Assembly: GCF_002213425.1 (NCBI RefSeq)
Contig: NZ_NJGV01000006.1
Coordinates: 244,929 to 308,928, forward strand
Direction of reading: 5' to 3'
Length of the DNA: 64,000 nt
DNA from: Herbaspirillum aquaticum
GTDB lineage: Bacteria; Pseudomonadota; Gammaproteobacteria; Burkholderiales; Burkholderiaceae_D
Shown: in pieces, positions 42,601 to 50,807 of the stretch
Position numbering within the stretch: position 1 is the stretch's first letter
How the letters are laid out: each line of letters starts with the position of its first letter
Program-made: the position numbers and the translations under genes
Notes under the pieces: model-generated
Told to the model about the DNA's origin: nothing
Seen by the model: the letters and a program-made list of their open reading frames with translations, nothing else
Database searches by the model: none

Positions 42601-43408
42601 CGGTTGCCAGCGTGCTGCCGGCGGTACCGATCACGCCGGTAACCGAATCCACCGTGGAGCCACCGGTGATGGAAAGGCTGGCACTGCCGCCACTGCCGAC
42701 CGTGAGGCGGTCACCGATCAGCCATTGCGCCCCGTTGATCAGGCTGGCGCTGCCATTGCTGCCGCCGCCGCTACCCAGCACCACCGAGCCGCTCATGTTG
42801 ACGACACCGCCATCGACCCGTATCGTGCCGACCGCCCCGGTGTTGCCGATGACCAGGCCGTTGCCGATCAGGCTGCTGTTGGTATTGATCGTGAGGTTGC
42901 CTACGCCACCGCTGCCACCACCGACATACGTGGTGCCGCTGACGTTGGCGAGCGCCCCGGCGCCAAGCGTCAAGGACCCGACGCCATTGAGGCCGACGAT
43001 CGCATCGCCGCTGCTGTTGAGCCGGGCGCTGCCATTGGTGCCGCTGCCGGTGACGGTAATGGTGCCGTTGGAGCCGTTGCTGTTGCCGATCAGGACCGAC
43101 GAGGTGTTCAGCGTCGCCTGGTTGATCTGCAGGTTGCCCACCGTACTGCCGCCGACGGTCAGTGCCTGGATGGTGGTGTTGCTGGAAAGCACCGGATCGA
43201 CGCCGGGATAGGCATTGATGACCGCAGCATCCGTGGAGGTGGGGGCTGCCCCCGTCCATTGCCAGTTGCTGTTGTTGGTCCAGTTGTTGTCGACGTTGCC
43301 GGTCCAGGACGCCACCTGGGCGTTCGCGGTGCTGCCGATCAGCAGCAGTGTTGCCAGTGCGCTGACTGGCAACGGTCTTGCATTGGCGAAGCTGCGCTTC
43401 GAGTGCAT
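39638..43408 (-). CDS. Autotransporter (type Va) with T5SS/PEP-CTERM-associated repeats
   Basis: A 1256-residue autotransporter. The signal peptide ends near residue 31 (TANAQ). The passenger (about 32-960) is a long beta-helix made of degenerate repeats of about 50 residues with the pattern VGxxGxGxLTISGGGxVT, GSGSxWxxxG and LLGxLxGAxGT. These resemble repeats shared between autotransporters and PEP-CTERM proteins. The C-terminal beta-barrel runs from about 980 to 1256, starts around GAWAQVAGG, and ends in the aromatic WRYRW needed for outer-membrane assembly. Asn/Ser/Gly richness is extreme. An adhesin or biofilm role is likely. The opposite strand also stays open for over 1100 codons, a compositional artefact. 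Confidence 0.93.
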   Translation of the reverse strand: MHSKRSFANARPLPVSALATLLLIGSTANAQVASWTGNVDNNWTNNSNWQWTGAAPTSTDAAVINAYPGVDPVLSSNTTIQALTVGGSTVGNLQINQATLNTSSVLIGNSNGSNGTITVTGSGTNGSARLNSSGDAIVGLNGVGSLTLGAGALANVSGTTYVGGGSGGVGNLTINTNSSLIGNGLVIGNTGAVGTIRVDGGVVNMSGSVVLGSGGGSNGSASLINGAQWLIGDRLTVGSGGSASLSITGGSTVDSVTGVIGTAGSTLATVNISGVGSRWTNTGSLFVGTVNDGNLTISGSANVSSAYTVIGRQGSSNSSVSVSGTGSSLAAGNLTVGGDAGSGSTGGTGGLTVSHGANATAAVVHLGDVTGARGTLTVNNANFTASDRLSIGYGDGASGNLSISNGGVVTDTGALVGHLAGSSGNVTVSGSGSKWINTGVLYVGNVGSGNLTISGGGNVTSTDGYVGTEAGSNSSALVTGSGSVWNHSGDFLVGHNNGATGSVVISGGGRINDVQGLLGDLNGASGTMTVTGAGSTWSSSSDVNVGRLGNGALTISDGGQVTGNRSYIANNANSNGSVTLTGANSAWITTNSLHVGAGGNGTLTISNGARATASVIRIATSSGSTGTLNVGAAPGSTAAAPGQLDTTSLAFGAGNGTLNLNHNASGSSNYTLAAAISGNGTINQLAGETVFSGNSTSFAGRTNVNGGKLSVNGVLGGTVRVNSGGTLSGTGTVGSTTVAAGGTLATAGTSRLTVQGNLNLQDGATTQVSTSADGSGGLIQVNGNATLAGSLSIAAGSGAYALSTPYTILSTSGSVSGTFNAVRSDFAFVSPTVSYTGNAVQLTMARNGNSYASVTTTGNQASVANALSQAGQVTGLSSAMRAKLALIDGLSAVQARSAFESLGGRAYQGLSTLGLMGQSLQTLGNRNIGGGSAFSGGSGFAMSQLQLASAETDRYDYQYSAATMTDSSNGSSGLLPLRAREDGGAWAQVAGGHGNTRSDGNAAGYTSNSNGLLVGVERVLDDRWSAGLAYHYDNTRLAYNTAGDSAKVEGHQVAVYAQYQSGDWRFKGIVGYGRNQYATQRSIVIGNDVSRASGDYNGDELGLHAEASYRIDRGSYVFEPLVSLQGTLLRQDAFSENGAGVLGLNASAQTSRSAVSMVGARWHLPLREDGKLQSELRAFWSHQWLDAGGSLNASFQGAPGVNFQVAGLQQKRDGLVLGAGLSGKLGQASSLFLDYNLGLNDLQTQHAVVAGWRYRW

Positions 43409-43824
43409 GATTTCCCCCCCCGGGTAAGAGGCTGCCTGTTGCCGACATCTCTTTGCGGATGAGCTGGCGTTGCAGCCGATGTTTGTTATTGATTGATCTT
43501 TACGGAAAGCCGCAATGATTTTACAGGCATCAAGGCGCTCTTATGGCGAGAGGGATTGTTTTTGTGAAAGCGGCTCTCATCGGCGAGCCTTTTTTTGTTG
43601 TTGGCGGGCCCGCCAGGAATGTCCACGCGCATCAACAAGTGATCCTGGAGGCAGTCAGCTGATGAGACAGGTGCGCCCATCACTGGCGCTGGAGGGCGCA
43701 GCAAAGTAGAAATCGCACTGCATTGAAATGCGGTGCCCTCTATCTCTCGCACCACCAGCGCAATCGAATGCCAATTCTGTGAAGTCTTAGTTTTCCGGAC
43801 GCGTTTTCTTAATCTACGGCGAGT
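43409..43824. other. Intergenic region upstream of the autotransporter
   Basis: No supported gene. A stem GGCTC-N8-GAGCC with a T run (43572-43597) reads as a plus-strand terminator without an obvious upstream gene. GGCGGGCCCGCC (43603-43614) is a perfect palindrome. CTTAGTTTTCCGG lies at 43786-43798, part of the recurring CTTAG motif. Confidence 0.45.
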
Positions 43825-43830
43825 AAAAAC

Positions 43831-45003
43831 TTAGTTTTTTTCCAGCGCCTGCGCACGTTGTTCCAGATGCCCCAGCAGCCGCTGCCCTTCGCTGGAGTGG
43901 AACCAGTCGGCATGGCCGAGGAAGTAGGTGTCATAGGCCAGCGAGGCATTCTGCGGCGACTGTGTCACCCCATGGAAATAATCCAGCTCGGCCAGTGCGA
44001 ACTCGGCGTGCACCAGCGGCAGCAGGGCGGCCAGTGCACGCACCTGGCGTGCCGTCAGGGGGAGCGTGGCGGTATAGCCATCGAGCATCGCATCCAGCAG
44101 GTCCAGGTGCACCAGTTGCTCCGCGCGCTGCGCAATGGCCAGCCACTCGACGATGTTGCGCTCGATCGCCGTAGCCAGGTCATGCAGGGCGCAGGTGCGA
44201 TCGCACAAACCGAAATCGAGCACGGTCTGGACCTGGGCTTCACGCGTGGCATCGCTCCACAGCAGGTTGGAAGCGTGCCAGTCATTGTGCGTCCACAAGG
44301 GGACGAATTCATCGAGGTAGGGTTTGAGCGCGGCATGCCAGGGCAGCAGGTGCTGCGCCACTTCGCCGCGCCAAGGACGGTTTTCGAGATAGTCGGCAAT
44401 GGCCGGGCGCTGCTCGATGTAATGCTGCAGCGGACGTACCGGATCTTCCTGAGAGAAGATGGTGAAGCTCGACACCAGCGGACGCGCCGGGCGCGCCGGC
44501 GCATCGTAACCGGCCGAGGCCTGGTGCAGGCGCGCCAGCATCTGTCCGGCTGAATGCGCATGGGTGCAACTGGTAAAGGGCGTCCACGACATCGCCTCGC
44601 GATACAGGTCGACGCCCGGCGCCAGCGGGAAAACTTCATAAGTCCAATAGTCGTCGGGCAGCGCGGTGGCGCCCTCATTGGTAGCCAGGGCGCTGCTGAC
44701 CGGCAGCCCGCGCGCCTGCAGGTGCGCAGCGAAGCGATGTTCTTCGGCCAACGCCGCCACATCGCGCACGCGCGCATGATGGCGCTTGACGATGACAGGT
44801 CCGCTCTCGGTCTGCATCACGCAGGCCGCCGAGAACGGGCGCGGGCTGTGCCACTCCAGCCGCAGCGGCTGGCCCACGCCAGGATAGTGGCGCAGCACGC
44901 GCGCGACCTCCGCCGAGGTCAGCGCGGGCCAGTCGGAGATGACCGGCTCCACGCCCATGCCGTGGCTGATGACGCGGGTGAGATGATGGGAAGCGGCGTC
45001 CAT
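43831..45003 (-). CDS. APH-family phosphotransferase
   Basis: A 390-residue kinase-like fold of the aminoglycoside phosphotransferase/choline-kinase family. The catalytic loop HNDWHASNLLW (Brenner motif, catalytic Asp) and the metal-binding LDFGLCD are clear. The N-terminal lobe contains the ATP lysine candidate in VIVKRHH. It lies 22 bp after the TonB-dependent receptor gene and is probably co-transcribed, so it may phosphorylate a compound imported by that receptor. It could also be a general small-molecule kinase. The stop codon is embedded in AAAAACTAAG. Confidence 0.85.
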   Translation of the reverse strand: MDAASHHLTRVISHGMGVEPVISDWPALTSAEVARVLRHYPGVGQPLRLEWHSPRPFSAACVMQTESGPVIVKRHHARVRDVAALAEEHRFAAHLQARGLPVSSALATNEGATALPDDYWTYEVFPLAPGVDLYREAMSWTPFTSCTHAHSAGQMLARLHQASAGYDAPARPARPLVSSFTIFSQEDPVRPLQHYIEQRPAIADYLENRPWRGEVAQHLLPWHAALKPYLDEFVPLWTHNDWHASNLLWSDATREAQVQTVLDFGLCDRTCALHDLATAIERNIVEWLAIAQRAEQLVHLDLLDAMLDGYTATLPLTARQVRALAALLPLVHAEFALAELDYFHGVTQSPQNASLAYDTYFLGHADWFHSSEGQRLLGHLEQRAQALEKN

Positions 45004-45025
45004 GGAAATTCAGCAGGTCGGCAGG

Positions 45026-47188
45026 TCAGAAATCATATTGCAGCGACAGCCGCGCGGTGCGCGGCGCGCCCAGGTGCACGTAGCCGTCGCCCAGGTACTG
45101 GCCGGCATCCTTCCAGTATCGCTTGTCGAAGACGTTGTCGAGATTGGCGCGCAGGGTGGCGGTGTGGCCGCTGATACGCAGCTGGTAGCGCAGGCCGGCA
45201 TTGAACACATGCACCGCCGGCAGGCTCACGCTGCCATCGCGGGTGGCAGGCTTGCTGGCGCTGTAGAGCCAGCTGCCCATCAGGTTCACGCCTTGCACGC
45301 CCGGCAGGGCGTAGTCGGCATAGACGCTGCTGCGCAGGCGCGGCACGTTGACCACTTGCTGGCCATCGTAGGCGGCGGTGCCGGTGTCGCTGGCGCGCGC
45401 GCGGGTGGCGGTCACGCTGGCACCGACGGCCAGGCGCGGGGTGAGCTTGCCGCTGGCGCCGAGTTCGAGGCCGGTGTTGGTTTGCTTGCCCTGCTGGACA
45501 TAGGTGAAACCTTCGAGAGAGTTATCCGGCTTCTGATACTCGTAAGCCTTGCGAATACGGAATACGGCAGCGGTCAGTGCGAGCTCAGGCGAGGCATCGT
45601 ACTTCACCCCAGCTTCCAGTTGCTTAGCAACGGACGGTGCTAATACCTCGTATTTGTTGCTAGTCCAGAAGGGGGCTGTAGTGCCGAGCGTCAGCGTTTC
45701 CGCGTAGCTGCCGTATAGAGAGACGTTCTGTATTGGTTTAAAAATCAAGGCCAATTGTGGCAAGAACAGGTTACGCGACGTGGTGCGTGGGTTAGTGCCG
45801 AAGGCCTGCTCGTTCAGCCACACTTCGCGGCCCCCCGCAAGGGCTTGCCAACGCTCAGAAAATTGCAACCGATCACTGAAGAAAAGTGCCTTCTGTCGGC
45901 TGTCCAGATTTCTGTAGGCGGGTGGAATGATCGCGTTTGCAGGAGCGAGCTGCTCGGTACCGGTGTAGATATTCCCGCTTCCCACTTGCACGCTGATGCC
46001 ATCCGATTTATCCACCACCCGGCGCGACATGGCCACGCCCATGGTCAGCTCATGCTTGAGCCAGCCGGTCGCGAACTTCCCGATCATGACCGCCTGCGCT
46101 TCATCATTGCGGCGTTCGTCGTTGGGCACGCGATAGTCATACACATCGAAGTCGCCGTTGGCTGCAAAGGTCGAAGAAGCCCCGCCACCACTGCCATAGG
46201 GGAAAGCCAGGTAATCATCGATGACCGCCCGGCTGCGGCCCGCCTGCACATAGCCATGCCAGTTGGCATTGAAATCGGTATCCACCCGCAGGCGATAGTT
46301 GAGCGAGCTGTCACGCACCGGCTGCGCCCACGATTGCGGCGTCAACATGGTCTTGGGCGAGACGCCCGAGGGCAGCGTGGTGCCGCCCAGCAGCTGGTAA
46401 CCGGCCACAGAGTGCTGGGCCTTCTGCTGGTATTCGGCGTCGAACTGTACCAGCGTCTTCGACGACAACGCCCAGGTCGCCGAGAGCGAAGCGAAGTCGC
46501 GCCAGCCATCGCCATTGTTGACGTAGGAGTGGATGTCTTCGTGCGCGGCATTGATGCGCAAGCCGAACTGTTTCTGTTCACCGAAGAGCGTGCCCAGGTC
46601 GGTGGCCAGATAGCGCGATCCGTAAGAGTCCGTCCCCAGCGTGATCGAACGCACATCTGCCGGACGCTTGGTGACGTAGTTGACGATGCCGCCCGCGCTG
46701 CTCACACCGGCCTGCAGGCCGGCCACCCCCTTGAGGAATTCGACGCGTTCCTTGTTCTCCAGTGCGATGGTCTGCTCGCCGGCCACGGTGAGACCGTCGA
46801 TGCGATAGGCACTGGCCGGGTCCAGCGTGATGCCGCGGATGCTGAAGTTCTCGTAGTAGCCGACCGGGGCATAGTTCTCGTTGATGGAGGCATCGTTCTT
46901 GACCACATCCGAGAGCAGGCGCGATTGCTGGTCGCGCATCTGCGCAGCGGTGACCACGGCCACCGAGGCCGGCGTATCGATCAGCGGCGCCTCGTCGAAA
47001 CCGGCCACGCCCGCGGAGCGCACGCGGCTGGCATCGCGCCCGGTGCCGCTGGCGGTGACGTTGACGGTGGGCAGGGACTCGCCCTTGTCGTCGCGGGCGT
47101 CGGCCGCACGGGCAGTCGCCGCAAGGCCCAGCGAGGTGCCGGCCAGCGTCAGCATGAGCGTGGAGGCCAGGGGTGCAATGCGTTTCAT
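45026..47188 (-). CDS. TonB-dependent outer-membrane receptor, siderophore type
   Basis: A 720-residue receptor with a signal peptide (MKRIAPLASTLMLTLAGTSLG), a plug domain (about 50-175, containing DTPASVAVVTAAQMRDQQ and NFSIRGITLDPASAYRIDGL) and a 22-strand barrel ending LSLQYDF. The family (TIGR01783-like) imports ferric siderophores. No Fur box is seen in the 73 bp upstream. Bases 45541-46020, within the barrel, have about 55% GC by my count against about 65% in flanking parts, which suggests recombination. It lies 73 bp after the lytic transglycosylase gene on the same strand. Confidence 0.93.
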   Translation of the reverse strand: MKRIAPLASTLMLTLAGTSLGLAATARAADARDDKGESLPTVNVTASGTGRDASRVRSAGVAGFDEAPLIDTPASVAVVTAAQMRDQQSRLLSDVVKNDASINENYAPVGYYENFSIRGITLDPASAYRIDGLTVAGEQTIALENKERVEFLKGVAGLQAGVSSAGGIVNYVTKRPADVRSITLGTDSYGSRYLATDLGTLFGEQKQFGLRINAAHEDIHSYVNNGDGWRDFASLSATWALSSKTLVQFDAEYQQKAQHSVAGYQLLGGTTLPSGVSPKTMLTPQSWAQPVRDSSLNYRLRVDTDFNANWHGYVQAGRSRAVIDDYLAFPYGSGGGASSTFAANGDFDVYDYRVPNDERRNDEAQAVMIGKFATGWLKHELTMGVAMSRRVVDKSDGISVQVGSGNIYTGTEQLAPANAIIPPAYRNLDSRQKALFFSDRLQFSERWQALAGGREVWLNEQAFGTNPRTTSRNLFLPQLALIFKPIQNVSLYGSYAETLTLGTTAPFWTSNKYEVLAPSVAKQLEAGVKYDASPELALTAAVFRIRKAYEYQKPDNSLEGFTYVQQGKQTNTGLELGASGKLTPRLAVGASVTATRARASDTGTAAYDGQQVVNVPRLRSSVYADYALPGVQGVNLMGSWLYSASKPATRDGSVSLPAVHVFNAGLRYQLRISGHTATLRANLDNVFDKRYWKDAGQYLGDGYVHLGAPRTARLSLQYDF

Positions 47189-47261
47189 CGTGGTTCTGTC
47201 GTGGAAATAAAGGAGCAGGAGCGCGCCGGGCACGCTCCCTCATCGAGGCTCAGGTGGAAGT

Positions 47262-48434
47262 TCAGCGATTGCGCGCCGAGGCAACGGCACGGCCGAGGTC
47301 AGCTACCGACATCGCGTAGAAGTAGCTGCGATTGTACTGCGTGATGGCGTAGAAGTTGTTGGTGGCCACCCAGTACTCCGTTGGGCCGGTGCCGTTCTGC
47401 AGGTCGACCAGGCCAAAGCGCAGGGCGGCCGGCAGGCCGGAGGTGGAGATGCCGGCGGCTTGCAGTTCCTCGACGGTGTACTTGGCTTCCAGGCCCTGGT
47501 TGAGCATGGCTTCCCACTGGCGGTTGTCGCTGGAGACCGTGACCGGGAAGGCCACCGGTTCGCCACGCTGCCAGCCATGTACGGCCAGGTAGTGGGCTAC
47601 GCTGCCGATGGCGTCCACGGGCGAATTGCGCAGGTCGATCTTGCCATCGCCGTCGAAGTCCACCGCGTATTCGCGGATGCTGCCCGGCATGAACTGCGGC
47701 CATCCGATGGCGCCGGCATAAGAGCCGCGCAAGGACATCGGATCGATGCCGGCCTCGCGCGTCAGCAGCAGGGTGTTTTCCAGCTCGCCGCGGAAGAAGG
47801 CCATGCGCGCATCACGGTTGGCGGTGTTGGGGTAGTCGAAGGCCAGCGTGGTCAACACATCCATGACGCGGAAGTTGCCGGTATTGCGGCCATAGACGGT
47901 TTCCACGCCGATGATGCCGACGATGATCTCCATGGGCACGCCGTATTGCGCCTCGGCGCGCGCCAGGGCCACGCCATAGGTGTTCCAGAAATCGACGCCG
48001 GCATTGATGCGCACCGGTTCCACGAAGCGTGCGCGGTAGGCCGCCCAATTCTTGGGCTTGTTGCTGGGCGCCGGCTTGATGAGCTGGATGGCACTGTCCA
48101 CGTAGCGGGTCCGGGCGAAGAGGGCGTTGAGGTCGCTGCGCTGGAACTGGTTGCGTTCGGCCATCTCATCCATGAAGCGCGCCACGTCCTTCCACTCGTT
48201 GAAGTTGACGAACTCGCCCTGGTCGGCAGCGGCCACCGTCTTTTTGGCGGGCGGCCTGGCTTTCTTCTCTGCTGTCTTCTTGTCTTTCTTGTCTTTCTTG
48301 TCCACCGCCTTTTTCTGCGTTTTCTTTTCCACAGGCTTGCCGTCCTGCGCCTGCACGGTCATCGGCAAGGCACACAGTGTGGAGAGCAGCAGGGTGGAGG
48401 CGAGGGCGGTGAGGCGGGGCAAGGAGATGGGCAT
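47262..48434 (-). CDS. MltB-type lytic murein transglycosylase
   Basis: A 390-residue peptidoglycan-cleaving enzyme of the MltB/SltB family. A signal peptide (residues 1-28) is followed by a strongly basic linker (KKAVDKKDKKDKKTAEKK, about 36-53) and the catalytic domain. The catalytic glutamate lies in GIIGVETVYGRNTG. Other conserved parts are SYAGAIGWPQFMPGS and VDFDGDGKIDL. No lipobox cysteine is seen, so it is periplasmic rather than a lipoprotein. The start is uncertain because no good ribosome site precedes 48434. Confidence 0.9.
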   Translation of the reverse strand: MPISLPRLTALASTLLLSTLCALPMTVQAQDGKPVEKKTQKKAVDKKDKKDKKTAEKKARPPAKKTVAAADQGEFVNFNEWKDVARFMDEMAERNQFQRSDLNALFARTRYVDSAIQLIKPAPSNKPKNWAAYRARFVEPVRINAGVDFWNTYGVALARAEAQYGVPMEIIVGIIGVETVYGRNTGNFRVMDVLTTLAFDYPNTANRDARMAFFRGELENTLLLTREAGIDPMSLRGSYAGAIGWPQFMPGSIREYAVDFDGDGKIDLRNSPVDAIGSVAHYLAVHGWQRGEPVAFPVTVSSDNRQWEAMLNQGLEAKYTVEELQAAGISTSGLPAALRFGLVDLQNGTGPTEYWVATNNFYAITQYNRSYFYAMSVADLGRAVASARNR

Positions 48435-48639
48435 GAGCAGGATGAGCAGCAGGGGGAGGCCAGACAAGGGGGGAAGTATACCGCATCGGCCGCTCCGCCC
48501 CGTGCTGGTGCATGGTGCTGACGCGCCTTTGACCACGATAGGCGGCAGCCAATGTACACTAGTCCAAGGAGACAACCCGGGCAGCCTGGTGCTTGCCTGG
48601 TGGCAATATCATCGCAACAAGATCGCAACAAGAGTAAGA

Positions 48640-49581
48640 ATGACCACCGCCATCTATACGCACGCCGATTGCCAGCGCCATGAAATGGGTGACTGGCACC
48701 CCGAGACGCCCGCTCGCCTGGAAGCGATCGAGGACCAGCTGATCCTAAGCCGCATCGACCAGTTCCTCGACCGCCGCGAAGCCCCGCTGGCCGATCCGGC
48801 CGACCTGGAGCGGGTACATACCGCCGCCGCCGTCGATTACGTGCGCGAGCACAGCCACGCCCTGAGCCTGTCCGGCGAGCCTTACCATTCGGTCGATGGC
48901 GACACCCTGCTCAACAAGCACAGCTGGAAAGCCGCCCTGCGCGCGGCCGGTGCCGCCGTGGCCGCGACCGATGCGGTGCTGGCCGGCGAACTGGACAATG
49001 CCTTCTGCGCGGTGCGCCCGCCGGGTCATCACGCCACGCCTGGCAAGGCCATGGGCTTCTGCCTGTTCAACAACGTGGCGGTGGCGGCGCGCCATGCCAT
49101 CGACGTGCACGGGCTGGAACGGGTGGCCGTGATCGATTTCGACGTGCATCACGGCAATGGCACCGAAGACATTTTTGCCCATGATCCCCGGGTGCTGATG
49201 GTGAGCTTTTTCCAGCATCCCTTCTATCCCTTCTCCGGCGACGGGCCGACCGAATCGCACATCGTCAACGTGCCGGTGCCGGCCTATTCCGATGGCAGTG
49301 CGGTGCGCCAGCTGGTGACCGAGAAATGGCTGCCGGCGCTGCATGCGCACCAGCCGCAGATGATCTTCATCTCGGCCGGTTTCGATGCCCACCGCGAGGA
49401 TGACATGGGCCAGATGGGCCTGGTGGAAGCGGATTACGCCTGGATGACGCGGCAGATCATGAAGATCGCCGACCAGTATGCCAAGGGCCGCATCGTCAGT
49501 TGCCTGGAGGGTGGCTACAACCTGTCCGCGCTGGGGCGCAGCGTGGTAGCCCACCTGAAGGTGCTGGCCGACCTGGAATGA
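48640..49581 (+). CDS. Histone-deacetylase superfamily amidohydrolase
   Basis: A 313-residue zinc-dependent deacetylase of the AcuC/acetylpolyamine amidohydrolase superfamily. The signature is full: RPPGHHATPGKAMGFC with the active-site His pair, DFDVHHGNGTEDIF with the zinc Asp and His, and SAGFDAHRED with the second zinc Asp. The substrate may be an acetylated polyamine or acetyl-lysine. The start at 48640 gives the compact family length; the frame is open far upstream. A terminator follows. Confidence 0.9.
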   Translation: MTTAIYTHADCQRHEMGDWHPETPARLEAIEDQLILSRIDQFLDRREAPLADPADLERVHTAAAVDYVREHSHALSLSGEPYHSVDGDTLLNKHSWKAALRAAGAAVAATDAVLAGELDNAFCAVRPPGHHATPGKAMGFCLFNNVAVAARHAIDVHGLERVAVIDFDVHHGNGTEDIFAHDPRVLMVSFFQHPFYPFSGDGPTESHIVNVPVPAYSDGSAVRQLVTEKWLPALHAHQPQMIFISAGFDAHREDDMGQMGLVEADYAWMTRQIMKIADQYAKGRIVSCLEGGYNLSALGRSVVAHLKVLADLE

Positions 49582-49614
49582 AAGTTAGATTTTCCACAGG
49601 TGATTTTAAGAAAT

Positions 49615-49655
49615 GGCGCGATAAAAACTAAGGCTTTTATCGCGCCTTGTTTTTA
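49615..49655 (+). terminator. Intrinsic terminator after the deacetylase gene
   Basis: A perfect 12-bp stem (GGCGCGATAAAA with TTTTATCGCGCC, 8-base loop) is followed by TTGTTTTTA. AAAAACTAAG lies within the stem-loop. Confidence 0.92.
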
Positions 49656-49696
49656 TGCACAGGGCGCAGGACGTCCGCCGCCCACTGCATTCTTCA

Positions 49697-50605
49697 TCAA
49701 ACCTCGGCAGGCGCATTTGCCTTATGAGCCTCATGGGGCTCATAGGCTTCATAGGCCCCAATGATCGCATCGGCCACCGCCCGCACCCGTGCCGTGCGGT
49801 TCAGGTCGCTGTGCAGCACCAGCCACATGTCGTAAGGCACGGCCCGCTGCGGCCAGATGCGCACCAGGCCGCTGGCCTTGTCGCCCACGTGCGTGGGCAG
49901 TTCGCCAATGCCGAAACCCGCCTGCAGGCTGTCATACATGACCAGCCCGGTGCTCACTTCCATGGCCACGCTGGCGTGCGCAATGGATTCGCCGCAGATC
50001 TGCTCGGACTTGCTGGGCGAGACGCTGCGCGGATAGATCACCACGTCATGTCCCTTGAGGCCCGTACCGGGATCGGGCAGTCCGCGCTTTTTCACATAGG
50101 CTTTGGAGGCATACATGCCGGTATGCAGCCGCTTGAGATGGCGCGCGATCAGGTCCGGCGCATCCGGGCGCACGGTGCGCACGGCGATATCGGCTTCACG
50201 CTTGGTGAGGTTGGTGATCTGGGTGGAGGTCGAGAGCACCACGCGGATTTTCGGATGTGCCTGGCGCAGCCGGTGCAGGGCCGGCAAGAGGAAATGGCGC
50301 GCCGTGATATCGGTGGCCGCCAGCCGCACCACGCCGCACAGGCGTTCATCCATGCCCTGCATCTGCCGTTGCAACTGTTCCGCGCCTTGCTCCATCTGGG
50401 TGGCCGCTGCCGCCGCCAGTTCGCCCGCCGGGGTCGGGACGTAGCCGCTGGGCGTGCGCAGGAACAGGCGCGCACCCAGCGAGCTTTCCAGTGAGGCCAA
50501 TCGACGGCCCGCGGTGGCCTGGTCGATCTCCAGGTGTTCGGCGGCCCCGCGCAAGGTGCCCACGCGATAGATGGCCAGGAAGATGCGGGCGTTGTCCCAA
50601 TCCAT
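49697..50605 (-). CDS. LysR-family transcriptional regulator
   Basis: A 302-residue LysR regulator. The N-terminal helix-turn-helix (residues 3-60, DNARIFLAIYRVGTLRGAAE and DQATAGRRLASLE) is followed by the periplasmic-binding-like effector domain. AAAGG stands 6 bases before the ATG at 50605. It is divergent from a DHA2 exporter gene, and an 18-bp palindrome lies between them, so it probably controls the exporter and itself. Confidence 0.92.
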   Translation of the reverse strand: MDWDNARIFLAIYRVGTLRGAAEHLEIDQATAGRRLASLESSLGARLFLRTPSGYVPTPAGELAAAAATQMEQGAEQLQRQMQGMDERLCGVVRLAATDITARHFLLPALHRLRQAHPKIRVVLSTSTQITNLTKREADIAVRTVRPDAPDLIARHLKRLHTGMYASKAYVKKRGLPDPGTGLKGHDVVIYPRSVSPSKSEQICGESIAHASVAMEVSTGLVMYDSLQAGFGIGELPTHVGDKASGLVRIWPQRAVPYDMWLVLHSDLNRTARVRAVADAIIGAYEAYEPHEAHKANAPAEV

Positions 50606-50654
50606 GATGTGCCTTTGCTGCAAGAAGGGAGGTGAGGGAAGTGAGGGAAGGGCG

Positions 50655-50704
50655 TGATGCAAATTTGCATCATCGCGCTGATTTTATACCTCTTTATTGC
50701 ATCA
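50655..50704. promoter_or_regulatory. Palindromic operator between LysR and exporter genes
   Basis: TGATGCAAATTTGCATCA (50655-50672) is a perfect 18-bp palindrome, and an extra half-site TTGCATCA stands at 50697-50704. A full site plus a half-site fits LysR regulation at a divergent promoter. Confidence 0.7.
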
Positions 50705-50807
50705 CTGCCCAAGCCTAGAATCTGCCCCATTCAACCCCGCCCCGGCCTTTTCCGGTCGCGGGTTTGCGGTTTTCCCTCGCACCCTGCGTGCAGAAAGTCC
50801 TCTTGCC

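Noticed and set aside
40034..43462. 1142-codon open frame on the plus strand opposite the autotransporter
   Set aside because: It mirrors the repeat-rich autotransporter, has no family features and is low complexity; a shadow of biased codon use.
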